A stretch of DNA of 64,000 bases. Source: Prosthecodimorpha staleyi. GTDB lineage: Bacteria; Pseudomonadota; Alphaproteobacteria; Rhizobiales; Ancalomicrobiaceae. Of the stretch, positions 17,355 to 26,028 are shown piece after piece (the stretch's first letter is position 1; each line of letters starts with the position of its first letter). The DNA is taken from positions 62,001-126,000 of the forward strand of contig NZ_JAHHZF010000001.1 in the NCBI RefSeq assembly GCF_018729455.1, written 5' to 3'. The notes beneath the pieces were generated by a model, which was not told the DNA's origin, searched no databases, and was given only the letters and a program-made list of their open reading frames with translations. Made by a program: the position numbers and the translations under genes.

Positions 17355-17903
17355 GTGACCGACGAGTCCTCCGCAGCCCGCAGCATCACCCGCGGCCGGT
17401 TCGGCAGCGCCATCCGCAGCCGCGCCGGGACCGAGACGATCCCGACCATGGGCGAGATCGGCCTCAACCAGTTCGCGCCCTATCTCTTGAACCGGGTGAT
17501 GGCACGCTGGAACGTCGATCTCCAGGAAGCCCTCAAGGACTACGACCTGACCACCGCGAAGATGCGCACGCTTGCGGTGCTGTCGATCGCGCCCGGGCTG
17601 ACCATCAACGAATTGTCGCTGTTCACCGTGATCGAGCAGTCGACCATGAGCCGCACGCTCGATTCGCTCGAGGATCAGGGCCTCATTCGCCGCCGCACCC
17701 GCGAGGACGATCTGCGCGTGCGCGAGGTCATGCTGACCGACGAGGGCAGCGCGACCTTTCAGCGCTTCTGGCCGACCATGTACGGGCACTTCTCGGACCT
17801 TTTCGAGGGCATCGACGAAGACGAGTATCAGGCCTTCGTGGTGACGCTGCACAAGCTCGTACGCAATCAGCAAAAGCTCGACCAGCGGCCGGAAAGTCCG
17901 TGA
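17355..17903 (+). CDS. MarR-family transcriptional regulator
   Basis: 182 aa with a GTG start preceded by GAGG. The winged helix-turn-helix covers residues 65-135: LTINELSLFTVIEQSTMSRT is the recognition helix region, followed by LEDQGLIRRR and the wing with REDDLRVREV and LTDEG. The N-terminal 35 residues are Arg/Ser-rich and probably disordered. MarR proteins bind DNA as dimers and are released by phenolic or CoA-linked ligands. Its position just after the binding-protein gene, and divergent from the catabolic cluster, makes it the likely regulator of both (inference). Confidence 0.88.
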   Translation: MTDESSAARSITRGRFGSAIRSRAGTETIPTMGEIGLNQFAPYLLNRVMARWNVDLQEALKDYDLTTAKMRTLAVLSIAPGLTINELSLFTVIEQSTMSRTLDSLEDQGLIRRRTREDDLRVREVMLTDEGSATFQRFWPTMYGHFSDLFEGIDEDEYQAFVVTLHKLVRNQQKLDQRPESP

Positions 17904-17973
17904 TTCGGCTTCGCCCGCCGGGCTAATGTCGTAAAGTCGCCCGTCGGCGGGCGCAGACCGCGTCTCGCCGGGA

Positions 17974-18007
17974 GGCCCGGACGGTGGCTTCGGGCCGTGG
18001 CTTTTTT
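17974..18007 (+). terminator. Rho-independent-type terminator after marR
   Basis: GGCCCG (17974-17979) pairs with CGGGCC (17991-17996) around an 11-base loop, followed shortly by a six-T run at 18002-18007. It sits between marR and the next plus-strand gene, so it probably ends the transport/regulator transcript. Confidence 0.5.
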
Positions 18008-18025
18008 CGAAGGCGGGCTTGATCC

Positions 18026-18727
18026 GTGACGACACCGAAAGCCGTGGCGACAGCGAAAAGACTGATCCACGCCCGCTTCGTTCGCCATTTCCGACTTCGT
18101 CCGCGGCTTCTGGCGTCCGCGCTGGTCGGGCTCGTCCTGGTCGCCGCGCTCGTCCTTCTCAGCACGTTGCGGCTGACCACCTGCCTGATCATCGCCTGGG
18201 ACGTGGCGACGACGCTCTACCTCGGGCTCGCCTGGTCGATGATGCTCAAGGCGACACCGGACCGCATGCGCATCCGCGCCCGGCTGCAGGACGACGGCGC
18301 CGTCGCGGCCCTGTTCCTGTCGATCCTGGCCGCGGTCGCCAGTCTTGCCGCGATCGTCGTGGAACTCGCCACCGTGAAGGATATCGGGCCGGCCTATCGC
18401 GGCCTGCACATTCTCGCCGCGGGCTACACGATCATCACCGCCTGGCTGTTCATCCACACGACGTTCGCACTGCACTACGCCAACGAGTATTTCCTGCAGT
18501 ATCTCGATTGTCGCAATCCTGGCCTCGACATTCCCGGCGGCGGCGATCCGGACTACTGGGACTTCATGTATTTCTCCTTCGTCATCGGAACCTCCGGCCA
18601 GACCGCCGACATCGCCATGACGTCCAACCGGATGCGCCGGATCGGACTGCTGCACTGCGTCCTCGCCTTCCTGTTCAACACCACGATCCTGGCACTGACG
18701 ATCAATATCGGCGCCGGCCTGTTCTGA
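18026..18727 (+). CDS. DUF1345 integral membrane protein
   Basis: 233 aa with a GTG start. Five to six hydrophobic segments are visible, at about residues 30-48, 50-70, 95-115, 130-150 and 205-230. Between them is the family hallmark DYWDFMYFSFVIGTSGQTAD, followed by RRIGLLHCVLAF. DUF1345 proteins are inner-membrane proteins of unknown function, widespread in alphaproteobacteria. There is a terminator before it and a 250-bp gap after it, so it is probably transcribed alone. Confidence 0.85.
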   Translation: MTTPKAVATAKRLIHARFVRHFRLRPRLLASALVGLVLVAALVLLSTLRLTTCLIIAWDVATTLYLGLAWSMMLKATPDRMRIRARLQDDGAVAALFLSILAAVASLAAIVVELATVKDIGPAYRGLHILAAGYTIITAWLFIHTTFALHYANEYFLQYLDCRNPGLDIPGGGDPDYWDFMYFSFVIGTSGQTADIAMTSNRMRRIGLLHCVLAFLFNTTILALTINIGAGLF

Positions 18728-18977
18728 CCGCGCCTCTCCGACGGCTGCCGGGGCCGTGCCCGGCACCGGCGCGTCCGCAACGCATGCGGCGGGCCGCGTT
18801 TTCGGGGCTTCTGGCCGGGTCGAACATCGCATAAACATGGAGCCGGCGGCGGGAGGGTCGCCGCATCGGCGGCACTGCGAGAACCCGGCGCCGAGCCCGA
18901 GGGCACCGACCGGTGCGAGGGAACGGACGCGGGATCGGGCGATGCGACCGGGCAGCCGGTTCGAGGGGGAGGACAGC

Positions 18978-19811
18978 ATGGCGACCGTGATCCCGCTGAA
19001 GCCGGCGCAAGGCTCGACGGCAAGCGCGGTCCGTCTGACCGATATCGCCATCGAATTCCGCATCAAGGGTCGCCCGCCCTACAAGGCCGTGGCGCCGACC
19101 TCGCTCGCGGTAGCCGACGGCGAATTCGTCGCCATCGTCGGGCCGACGGGTTGCGGCAAGTCGACCCTGCTCAATGCCGTGGCGGGTCTCCTGAAGCCGG
19201 CTGCCGGCAAGGTGGAGGTGTTCGGCCAGCCGTTGGCGGGGCTGAATGCGGAGGCCGGCTATCTCTTCCAGCAGGACGCCGTCATGCCCTGGAAGACGGC
19301 CCTCGACAACGTCGCCATCGCGCTGGAGATCAAGGGCGTCGGTCGGGAGGATGCGCTCGGCGCGGCGCGCGACTGGCTCGGGCGCGTCGGGCTCGCCCGC
19401 TTCCTCGATCGCCATCCGCACCAGCTTTCCGGCGGACAGCGGAAGCGTGTCGGCCTCGCCCAGGTGCTGATCCGCCAGCCGAAGATCCTGCTGATGGACG
19501 AGCCCTTCGGCCCTCTCGACGCCCAGACGCGGCAGATCATGGGCAGCCTGCTGCTCGACCTCTGGGCCGGCGACCGCAAGGCGGTCCTGTTCGTGACGCA
19601 CGATCTCGAAGAGGCGATCGCGCTGTCCGACCGGGTGCTGATCATGTCGGCCGGCCCGGAGGCGCGCATCATCGGCGACCATCGCATCGACCTCGCCCGC
19701 CCGCGCGATGCGGCCGACATCCGCACTCATCCGCGTTTCCACGACATCCACAAGGCCATCTGGGGGCAGCTCCGGGCCGAGGTGATCAAGACCTACGGGG
19801 AGGAAGCATGA
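18978..19811 (+). CDS. NitT/TauT-family ABC transporter ATPase
   Basis: 277 aa. Walker A GPTGCGKST, Q-loop FQQDAVMPW, signature LSGGQRKRVGLAQ, Walker B ILLMDEPFGPLD and switch VTHDLEEA: the SsuB/TauB/NrtD layout. GGAGG lies five bases before the chosen ATG; in-frame Met codons further upstream fall in non-conserved sequence. Its stop overlaps the permease start (ATGA). The module energises uptake of a small organic anion such as a sulfonate, nitrate, or a pyrimidine or riboflavin precursor; the sequence does not decide which. Confidence 0.9.
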   Translation: MATVIPLKPAQGSTASAVRLTDIAIEFRIKGRPPYKAVAPTSLAVADGEFVAIVGPTGCGKSTLLNAVAGLLKPAAGKVEVFGQPLAGLNAEAGYLFQQDAVMPWKTALDNVAIALEIKGVGREDALGAARDWLGRVGLARFLDRHPHQLSGGQRKRVGLAQVLIRQPKILLMDEPFGPLDAQTRQIMGSLLLDLWAGDRKAVLFVTHDLEEAIALSDRVLIMSAGPEARIIGDHRIDLARPRDAADIRTHPRFHDIHKAIWGQLRAEVIKTYGEEA

Positions 19812-20596
19812 GCCGGGCGGGTCTCCTGTCGCTGCAGATCCTGGTCGGCGTCGTTCTGCTCCTGATCTGGCATGTCGGCGCCACCATTCCGATCTTCGGC
19901 TACACGCTGCTGCCGAAATTCTTCTTCTCGACCCCGCTCGATGTGGCCAGCCGGGTCGTACAGATGTTCGCGAGTGGCAAGATCTGGGGCCATCTCTATG
20001 TAACGCTGCTCGAAACCGTCCTGGCCTTCGCGATCGGGGCGGCGGGCGGCATCGCCATAGGCTTCTGGTTCGCCCGCAAGCCGCTCGCCGCGGCGGTGTT
20101 CGACCCCTATCTGAAGATGGTCAACGCGCTGCCCCGCGTCGTGCTGGCGCCGATCTTCATGCTCTGGCTCGGCCTCGGCATCTGGTCCAAGGTGGCGCTC
20201 GGCGTGACGCTGGTCTTCTTCATCGTGTTCTTCAACGTCTATCAGGGCGTCAAGGAGGTCAGCCCGGTCGTGCTGGCCAATGCGCGCATGATGGGCATGA
20301 ACGAGCGCCAGCTGTTCCGCCACGTCTACTGGCCGTCGGCGCTGTCCTGGATGTTCTCGTCGCTGCACACCTCCGTCGGCTTCGCGCTGGTTGGCGCCGT
20401 GGTCGGCGAATATCTCGGTGCCTCGGCCGGGCTCGGCTACCTGATCCATCAGGCCGAGGGCGTCTTCGACACGACGGGGGTCTTTGCCGGCATGGTCGTG
20501 CTGGCCGGCTTCGTGCTGGTGGTCGACTGGGTCGTCACGCTGGTCGAGAACCGGCTGCTCCACTGGCGCCCGCAAAGCGCCGCCGCCCAGGCCTGA
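19808..20596 (+). CDS. NitT/TauT-family ABC transporter permease
   Basis: 262 aa with about six hydrophobic helices. The cytoplasmic coupling motif (EAA loop) lies around ARMMGMNERQLFRHVYWPSA, as in SsuC/TauC. LLPKFFFSTP near the N-terminus matches the LPSP motif that precedes the first long loop in this family. It overlaps the ATPase gene by ATGA and is followed 46 bp later by the binding protein, so the three genes form one importer operon. Confidence 0.9.
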   Translation: MSRAGLLSLQILVGVVLLLIWHVGATIPIFGYTLLPKFFFSTPLDVASRVVQMFASGKIWGHLYVTLLETVLAFAIGAAGGIAIGFWFARKPLAAAVFDPYLKMVNALPRVVLAPIFMLWLGLGIWSKVALGVTLVFFIVFFNVYQGVKEVSPVVLANARMMGMNERQLFRHVYWPSALSWMFSSLHTSVGFALVGAVVGEYLGASAGLGYLIHQAEGVFDTTGVFAGMVVLAGFVLVVDWVVTLVENRLLHWRPQSAAAQA

Positions 20597-20642
20597 GACC
20601 GGGCCGCATCAACAAACATCCGTTCCGGGAGGACCATAAGAC

Positions 20643-21665
20643 ATGAACAAATTTCTCAAGGCCGGTCTGGCCGCCCTCGGGCTTCTCGCCGGCCTCGCCG
20701 CGCCGGCCGCCGCCCAGGCGCCAGAAAAGGCGAAGCTCGAACTCGGCGTCGGCGGCAAGCCGCTGCTCTACTATCTGCCGCTGACCATTGCCGAGCGGAA
20801 GGGCTTCTTCAAGGAGCAGGGTCTCGACGTGACCATCAACGATTTCGGCGGCGGCGCGAAATCGCTGCAGGCGCTGATCGGCGGTTCGGTCGATGCCGTG
20901 ACGGGCGCCTACGAGCATACGATTCGCATGCAGGAGAAGAGCCAGGACGTGGTCGCCGTCCTCGAACTCGGCCGCTTCCCCGGCATCGTGCTGGCCGCCG
21001 CCAAGGACAAGCCGATCAAGTCGGTGGCCGATCTGAAGGGCATGAAGCTCGGCGTCACGGCGCCCGGCTCCTCGACCCACCTGACGGCGCTCTACCTGCT
21101 CGCCAAGGCCGGCGTGCCGGCCGATTCGGTCGCCATCGTCGGCGTCGGCGGCGGCGCCTCGGCGGTGGCCGCGGTGCAGCGCGGCAATGTCGACGCCATC
21201 TCCCATCTCGATCCGGTCATTTCCAAGCTCGAGGCCGACGGCATCGTCAACATCCTGGTCGATACCCGGACCGAGGCCGGTACGATCGCGGTCTACGGTT
21301 CGACCAACCCGGCCGCCACCCTCTACCTCAAGGCCGATTTCGTGAAGGCCAATCCGGCGACCACCCAGGCGCTCACCAATGCGCTCTACAAGGCGCTGAA
21401 ATGGCTGGAGAAGGCGACGCCCGAGGATGTCGCCGCAGCGGTGCCGGAGGAATACTGGCTCGGCGACAAGGCGCTCTACATCAAGGCCGTCGCGGCCAGC
21501 CTGCCGACCTATTCGCGCACCGGCACCGTCACCGACAAGGCGGCCGCCGGCATGCTCGACTTCCTGAAGCAGGTCGAGCCGGCCGCCTTCAAGGATGCCA
21601 AGATCGACCTGAAGAAGACCTTCGACCCGCGCTTCGTCGAGAAGGCGGCGGCGACGGTCAAGTGA
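20643..21665 (+). CDS. NitT/TauT-family substrate-binding protein
   Basis: 340 aa. A Sec signal peptide ends near AAAQA (about residue 26). The mature part has the SsuA/NMT1-type pattern: YYLPLTIAERKGFFKEQGLDV, then the GGGAKSLQALIGGSVDAVTG segment. It binds substrate in the periplasm for the ATPase-permease pair upstream. GGGAGG precedes the ATG by about ten bases. A strong inverted repeat (21671-21733) follows the stop immediately and may end the transcript. Ligand unknown. Confidence 0.88.
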   Translation: MNKFLKAGLAALGLLAGLAAPAAAQAPEKAKLELGVGGKPLLYYLPLTIAERKGFFKEQGLDVTINDFGGGAKSLQALIGGSVDAVTGAYEHTIRMQEKSQDVVAVLELGRFPGIVLAAAKDKPIKSVADLKGMKLGVTAPGSSTHLTALYLLAKAGVPADSVAIVGVGGGASAVAAVQRGNVDAISHLDPVISKLEADGIVNILVDTRTEAGTIAVYGSTNPAATLYLKADFVKANPATTQALTNALYKALKWLEKATPEDVAAAVPEEYWLGDKALYIKAVAASLPTYSRTGTVTDKAAAGMLDFLKQVEPAAFKDAKIDLKKTFDPRFVEKAAATVK

Positions 21666-21670
21666 CGGTC

Positions 21671-21733
21671 CTGTCGCGACCGGGGCGGCCGTTTCGGGCA
21701 TCGATGCCCATCGGTCGGCTCCGGTCGCGACAG
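21671..21733. repeat. Long inverted repeat with nested hairpin after the importer operon
   Basis: CTGTCGCGACCGG (21671-21683) is perfectly complementary to CCGGTCGCGACAG (21721-21733). The 37-base loop contains a second perfect palindrome, GGGCATCGATGCCC (21697-21710). It starts six bases after the stop of the binding-protein gene. It probably ends or protects that transcript. There is no T-run, so it is not a classical terminator. Confidence 0.6.
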
Positions 21734-21923
21734 CGTTCCGCCGCGATGCGATCCCGCTTCCGCCATCGTTCGGTCGGATCAGCATGCTTTTGAAAAACGT
21801 GAACTCTTCGGCTATGGTCGAGGGGATTTCTCCGCTCCGGGCTCTCCAGTCCAGCGCCACCGGATTTCGCATCCGGCGCCGCCGCAAACTTGAGACATCG
21901 GTGGCCCTACCAGACGCAGGCCG

Positions 21924-23510
21924 ATGCATCCTTCCGACCTCGCCTCCCCCGACCGCCCGGTCGAGGCCCTTTCGCTGCCGGACCCGGCCCGCCGTCGCTT
22001 TCTCAGCCAATCGCTCGCCGTGGGCAGCGCGATCGGCTTCGCGGGGATGCTCGCCGGTCTGATCGGCGAGGCCAAAGCCGCGCCCGGCGACCCGATGCCG
22101 TTCTCGCGCGCGATGCTGCTCGACGAGGCACGCAAGCGCGCCGGCGAGGCCTATCAGGAACCGAAGTTCGATCTGCCCGAGCGCTTCGCCAACCTGACCT
22201 ACGAGCAGTATCGCGACATCCGCTTCAAGCTGAACCGCTTCCTGTGGCGCGGCGAGAATCGCGGCTTCCAGGTCAGCCTCCTGCATACCGGCTTCATCTA
22301 TAAGCAGCCGGTCGACATCTTCGTCGTCGACGAGGGCCAGGCGCGCGAAATCCTGTTCGACCGCGAGATGTTCGACTACGGGCAGAGCGTCAAGCCGCCC
22401 GACGACAAGGTCGATCTGTCCTTCTCGGGCCTCAAGGTTCGGCGTCCGCTGAATTCCGATCGCTGGGAAGAGTTCGCCATGTTCCAGGGCGCGACCTTCT
22501 TCCGCGCGCTCGCCCGCGGCCAGATCTACGGCGTCTCGGCGCGCGGCCTGGCCATCAATACCGGCGACGAGCGCGGCGAGGAGTTCGCCTTCTTCGAGCG
22601 CTTCTGGATCGAGCGGCCCGAGCCCAACGCCAACTCGGTCGTCATCCACGCCTTCCTCGATTCGAAATCCTGCACCGGCGTCTACCGCTTCACCCTGCGG
22701 CCCGGCGACGAGACGGTACTGGACGTGGAACTGACGCTGTTCCCGCGCGTCGATCTCGACCATGTCGGCATCGGCGCGCTGACTTCGATGTTCCTCTATG
22801 ACGGCACCAGCCGGACCCGGTTCGACGACCTGCGCCCCGCGGTCCACGGCTCCGACGGCTTGGCCATCGTGACCGGCCTCGGCGAGCACCTGTTCCGTCC
22901 GCTCGCCAACCCGCGCAACCTGCAGATCTCCGCCTTCGTCGACCAGAGCCCGCGCGCCTTCGGGCTGGTCCAGCGCCGGCAGGAGTTCGGCGAGTTCGAG
23001 GATCTGGAGGCGCGCTACGATCTGAAGCCGTCCTGCTGGGTCGAATCGATCGGCGACTGGGGTGCCGGCGCGGTGCAGCTGCTCGAGGTGCCATCCGAGA
23101 GCGAGATCCACGAGAACATCATCTGCTACTGGCGGCCGAAGCAGAAGCTGCCCGCCAAGCAGGAGTTCTCGGCCGCCTACCGGCTCCACTACGGCCGCAA
23201 CTCGCCGCCGGCCGGGGAGCTCGGCAGCGTGGCCGCGACCCGGTCGGGCCAGGGCTCGAATCCGGCTTTCCGCCGCTTCCTGATCGACTTCGAGGGCAAG
23301 ATGCCGCCGGCCGGAGCCGTCAAGGCCGAAGCGACCTCCTCGGCCGGGCGGATCGTCAATCTCGTCTTGAAACCGAATCCCGTCCGGGGCGGTTATCGAG
23401 TCCTGTTCGAACTCGATCCGCGCAATGCCCCGCTGGTGGAATTGCGCGTGCTTCTCAACGACGGTTCCAAACCCGTCAGCGAAACCTGGCTCTACCGCTG
23501 GACCGCCTGA
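21924..23510 (+). CDS. Periplasmic glucan biosynthesis protein, OpgG/OpgD (MdoG) family
   Basis: 528 aa. The N-terminus carries a twin-arginine-like signal (RRRFLSQSLAVG at about residues 28-39, then a hydrophobic stretch to GEAKA), a feature of OpgD rather than of Sec-exported OpgG. The body has the MdoG fold markers: FDLPERFANLTYEQYRDIRFK, SARGLAINTG and WVESIGDWGAGAVQLLEVPS. It acts in the periplasm on the beta-1,2-glucan backbone of osmoregulated periplasmic glucans. opgH follows 23 bp later, so they form one operon. OpgG and OpgD are homologous; the Tat signal leaves the exact name open. Confidence 0.88.
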   Translation: MHPSDLASPDRPVEALSLPDPARRRFLSQSLAVGSAIGFAGMLAGLIGEAKAAPGDPMPFSRAMLLDEARKRAGEAYQEPKFDLPERFANLTYEQYRDIRFKLNRFLWRGENRGFQVSLLHTGFIYKQPVDIFVVDEGQAREILFDREMFDYGQSVKPPDDKVDLSFSGLKVRRPLNSDRWEEFAMFQGATFFRALARGQIYGVSARGLAINTGDERGEEFAFFERFWIERPEPNANSVVIHAFLDSKSCTGVYRFTLRPGDETVLDVELTLFPRVDLDHVGIGALTSMFLYDGTSRTRFDDLRPAVHGSDGLAIVTGLGEHLFRPLANPRNLQISAFVDQSPRAFGLVQRRQEFGEFEDLEARYDLKPSCWVESIGDWGAGAVQLLEVPSESEIHENIICYWRPKQKLPAKQEFSAAYRLHYGRNSPPAGELGSVAATRSGQGSNPAFRRFLIDFEGKMPPAGAVKAEATSSAGRIVNLVLKPNPVRGGYRVLFELDPRNAPLVELRVLLNDGSKPVSETWLYRWTA

Positions 23511-23533
23511 CCCCGACCACGGATACGATCGAC

Positions 23534-25774
23534 GTGACCGACAGCCTTGCCGCCGAGACCGGATTTGATCTTGCGGAGCCGCCGCTTCCTGCCGGCCCTT
23601 CCGCCACCGGCGAGATCGGCAGCCTCGGCGGCTTCATTCCCTCGGTCCCGCCGGAAAGCCGCATCCCGATGCCGGTGCAATCCTTCTGGCGCTGGGACGG
23701 GCCGCGGCCGACCGTGGTTGACCGGCGTACGGACGCCCGCACGCTGCTCGCCCGCGTCGCGGTTTTCGGCGGCGCCATCGCGCTGTCGGCCTTCGGCATC
23801 GGCGAGATGGTCGGCGTCGTCAAGGCCGGCGGCATCGTCGGCCTGGAATGGCCGCTGGTCGTGCTGTTCGGCGTCACCTTCTCGTGGATCGCCCTGTCGG
23901 CGGCGAGCGGCGTGGTCGGCTTCATCGCCGGCATCGTGGAGCGGCGCACGCCGCGCCCCGTGCCGCGGCCGCTCAAGTCGCGCACCGCGCTGGTCATGCC
24001 GGTCTATAACGAGAGCCCGGCCCGCACCGTCTCGGCGCTGGAGGCGATGGCGCATTCGGTCGCCGCGACCGGCCAGGGCGCCCATTTCGAAATCTTCATC
24101 CTGTCCGACACCACCGATTCGACCGCCTGGATCGAGGAGGAGGTCGCCTTCATGCGCCTGCGCCACCGGCTGGCCGGCGTGATGCAGGTCTGGTACCGGC
24201 GGCGGCACAAGAACACCGCGCGCAAGGCCGGCAATGTCGGCGATTTCGTCACCCGCTGGGGCGGTCGCTACGACCACATGCTGGTGCTCGACGCCGACAG
24301 CCTGATGGAAGGCGAGACCATCGCCACGCTGGCGCAGATGATGGAGGACGACCCGCGCGCGGGCATCATCCAGACCCTGCCGCTGATCGTGAACCGCAAC
24401 ACGCTGTTCGCCCGCCTGCAGCAGTTCGCCGGCCGCATCTATGGTCCCCTGATCGCCCGCGGCCTCGCCACCTGGACCGGGCGCGACGGCAACTACTGGG
24501 GCCACAACGCCATCATCCGCACCCGCGCCTTCGCGGAGGCCTGCGGCCTGCCGGATCTCAAGGGCCGCAAGCCGTTCGGCGGCCATGTCATGAGCCATGA
24601 TTTCGTCGAGGCGGCGCTGATCCGGCGGTCCGGCTGGGCGGTCTACATGGTCACCTGGCTCGGCGGCTCCTACGAGGAAAGTCCGCCGTCGCTGCTCGAC
24701 GTGGCCTCGCGCGACCGGCGCTGGGCGCAGGGCAACATCCAGCACACGCCGCTGGTCGTCGCCCGCGGCATCGCCTGGCCGTCGCGCATCCATTTCGCGA
24801 CCGGCATCATGAGCTATCTGGCCTCACCGATCTGGCTGATGCTGCTTCTGACCGGCCTCGCCCTCGCCCTGCAGGCACGCTTCATCCGGCCAGAATATTT
24901 CTCCAAGGACTTCTCGCTGTTCCCGGCCTGGCCGCGCTTCGATTCCGAGCGCGCGCTGCAGCTCTTCATCATCACCATGGGCGTTCTGATGCTGCCCAAG
25001 GTGCTCGGCACGATCGAGACGCTGATGCGCCCGGAAATCCGGCGCAAGGCCGGCGGCGGCCTCGCCATCGTCGGCAGTCTGTTCGTCGAGACGCTGCTCT
25101 CGGCCATGGTCGCGCCGGTGATGATGCTGATCCAGAGCCGGCACGTGATCGAGATCCTGTCGGGGCGCGATTCCGGCTGGAAGACCCAGCGTCGCGACGA
25201 CGGCGGCATCGCGGTCTCCGAAGTGTTCCGCCACCACTGGCAGCATATCGCCATCGGGCTGGTGATGGGCCTTGCCGCCTATGCGATCTCGCCGGCCATT
25301 CTGGCCTGGATGGCGCCCACCCTGGTCGGCCTCGTGCTGGCGGTTCCGATCTCCTGGGCCAGCGGTTCGATGGAACTCGGCCTGACCTTGCGCCGTGCCC
25401 GCCTGCTGTTGATCCCCGAGGAGACAGAGACCCCGGCGGTGATCTCGGCAGCGGCCGCCCGGGAGGCCGAGGCGGTCGCCGAACTGCCGGAGGTCGAGGA
25501 CGGCCTGACGCTGGTCGTGTCCGACCGGCGCATGCGCGAACTGCACGAGCATCTGCTGCTGCCGCCGCCGCTGCGCGAGCGCGGCAAGCCGGAACTGGAT
25601 CCGGTCATGGCGGAGGCCAAGATCCGCGAAGCGGTCTCGGTCGAGGAGGCCCTGCGCTGGCTGACCCCGAAGGAGCGGATGGCGGTCCTGACCGACCCGG
25701 TCCTGCTGACCCATCTCGAACGCCTGCGCGACGCCGCCGACATCCGCCCGACCGTGGTCCCGGCGGGCGAGTAG
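23534..25774 (+). CDS. opgH: Glucans biosynthesis glucosyltransferase OpgH (MdoH)
   Basis: 746 aa with a GTG start. There are two hydrophobic helices at residues 75-135, then a GT2 catalytic domain with VLDADSLMEG (the DxD-type motif, about residues 250-260), SHDFVEAALIRR and DRRWAQGN, the processive-glycosyltransferase signature. Further membrane helices run from about residue 425 to 615, and a cytoplasmic tail follows. It makes the linear beta-1,2-glucan from UDP-glucose at the inner membrane and passes it to the OpgG/D partner encoded just upstream. Alphaproteobacterial OpgH proteins are usually shorter than the roughly 850-aa E. coli protein, as here. Confidence 0.92.
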   Translation: MTDSLAAETGFDLAEPPLPAGPSATGEIGSLGGFIPSVPPESRIPMPVQSFWRWDGPRPTVVDRRTDARTLLARVAVFGGAIALSAFGIGEMVGVVKAGGIVGLEWPLVVLFGVTFSWIALSAASGVVGFIAGIVERRTPRPVPRPLKSRTALVMPVYNESPARTVSALEAMAHSVAATGQGAHFEIFILSDTTDSTAWIEEEVAFMRLRHRLAGVMQVWYRRRHKNTARKAGNVGDFVTRWGGRYDHMLVLDADSLMEGETIATLAQMMEDDPRAGIIQTLPLIVNRNTLFARLQQFAGRIYGPLIARGLATWTGRDGNYWGHNAIIRTRAFAEACGLPDLKGRKPFGGHVMSHDFVEAALIRRSGWAVYMVTWLGGSYEESPPSLLDVASRDRRWAQGNIQHTPLVVARGIAWPSRIHFATGIMSYLASPIWLMLLLTGLALALQARFIRPEYFSKDFSLFPAWPRFDSERALQLFIITMGVLMLPKVLGTIETLMRPEIRRKAGGGLAIVGSLFVETLLSAMVAPVMMLIQSRHVIEILSGRDSGWKTQRRDDGGIAVSEVFRHHWQHIAIGLVMGLAAYAISPAILAWMAPTLVGLVLAVPISWASGSMELGLTLRRARLLLIPEETETPAVISAAAAREAEAVAELPEVEDGLTLVVSDRRMRELHEHLLLPPPLRERGKPELDPVMAEAKIREAVSVEEALRWLTPKERMAVLTDPVLLTHLERLRDAADIRPTVVPAGE

Positions 25775-25833
25775 TCGCAGCAAGCCCAAAAGACGGTGGA
25801 TCTCCTCGCGGGCTGCGACCAGTCGGGAGATCC
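25774..25833 (+). terminator. Overlapping alternative hairpins after opgH
   Basis: Two stems compete directly after the stop codon: GTCGCAGC (25774-25781) with GCTGCGAC (25812-25819), and GGATCTCC (25798-25805) with GGAGATCC (25826-25833). Their arms interleave, so they can form only a pseudoknot or one stem at a time. Probably a 3'-end structure of the opgGH message; no long T-run follows. Confidence 0.4.
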
Positions 25834-25962
25834 TTCACCCCGACAGCGCGACTGAAGCCCCGCAAGGCCATCAGCCCAAGGGCACCTTTCGCACGCCTCG
25901 CCGACGGGTCTTCGTCGCGACGAACCCGGCGCGCGGCCCCTCCCACAATGACACCGGAATGC

Positions 25963-25993
25963 AAAACGGGGCGACCGCATCGCGATCGCCCCG
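25963..25993 (-). terminator. Rho-independent terminator of glpX (minus strand)
   Basis: Read on the minus strand, CGGGGCGA (25993-25986) pairs with TCGCCCCG (25974-25967) around an 11-base loop and is followed by TTTTGC. It lies 36 bp past the glpX stop codon. Confidence 0.7.
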
Positions 25994-26028
25994 CCGTCAT
26001 TGCGGTCAGGTCCTGCCGAGCCCCCAGC

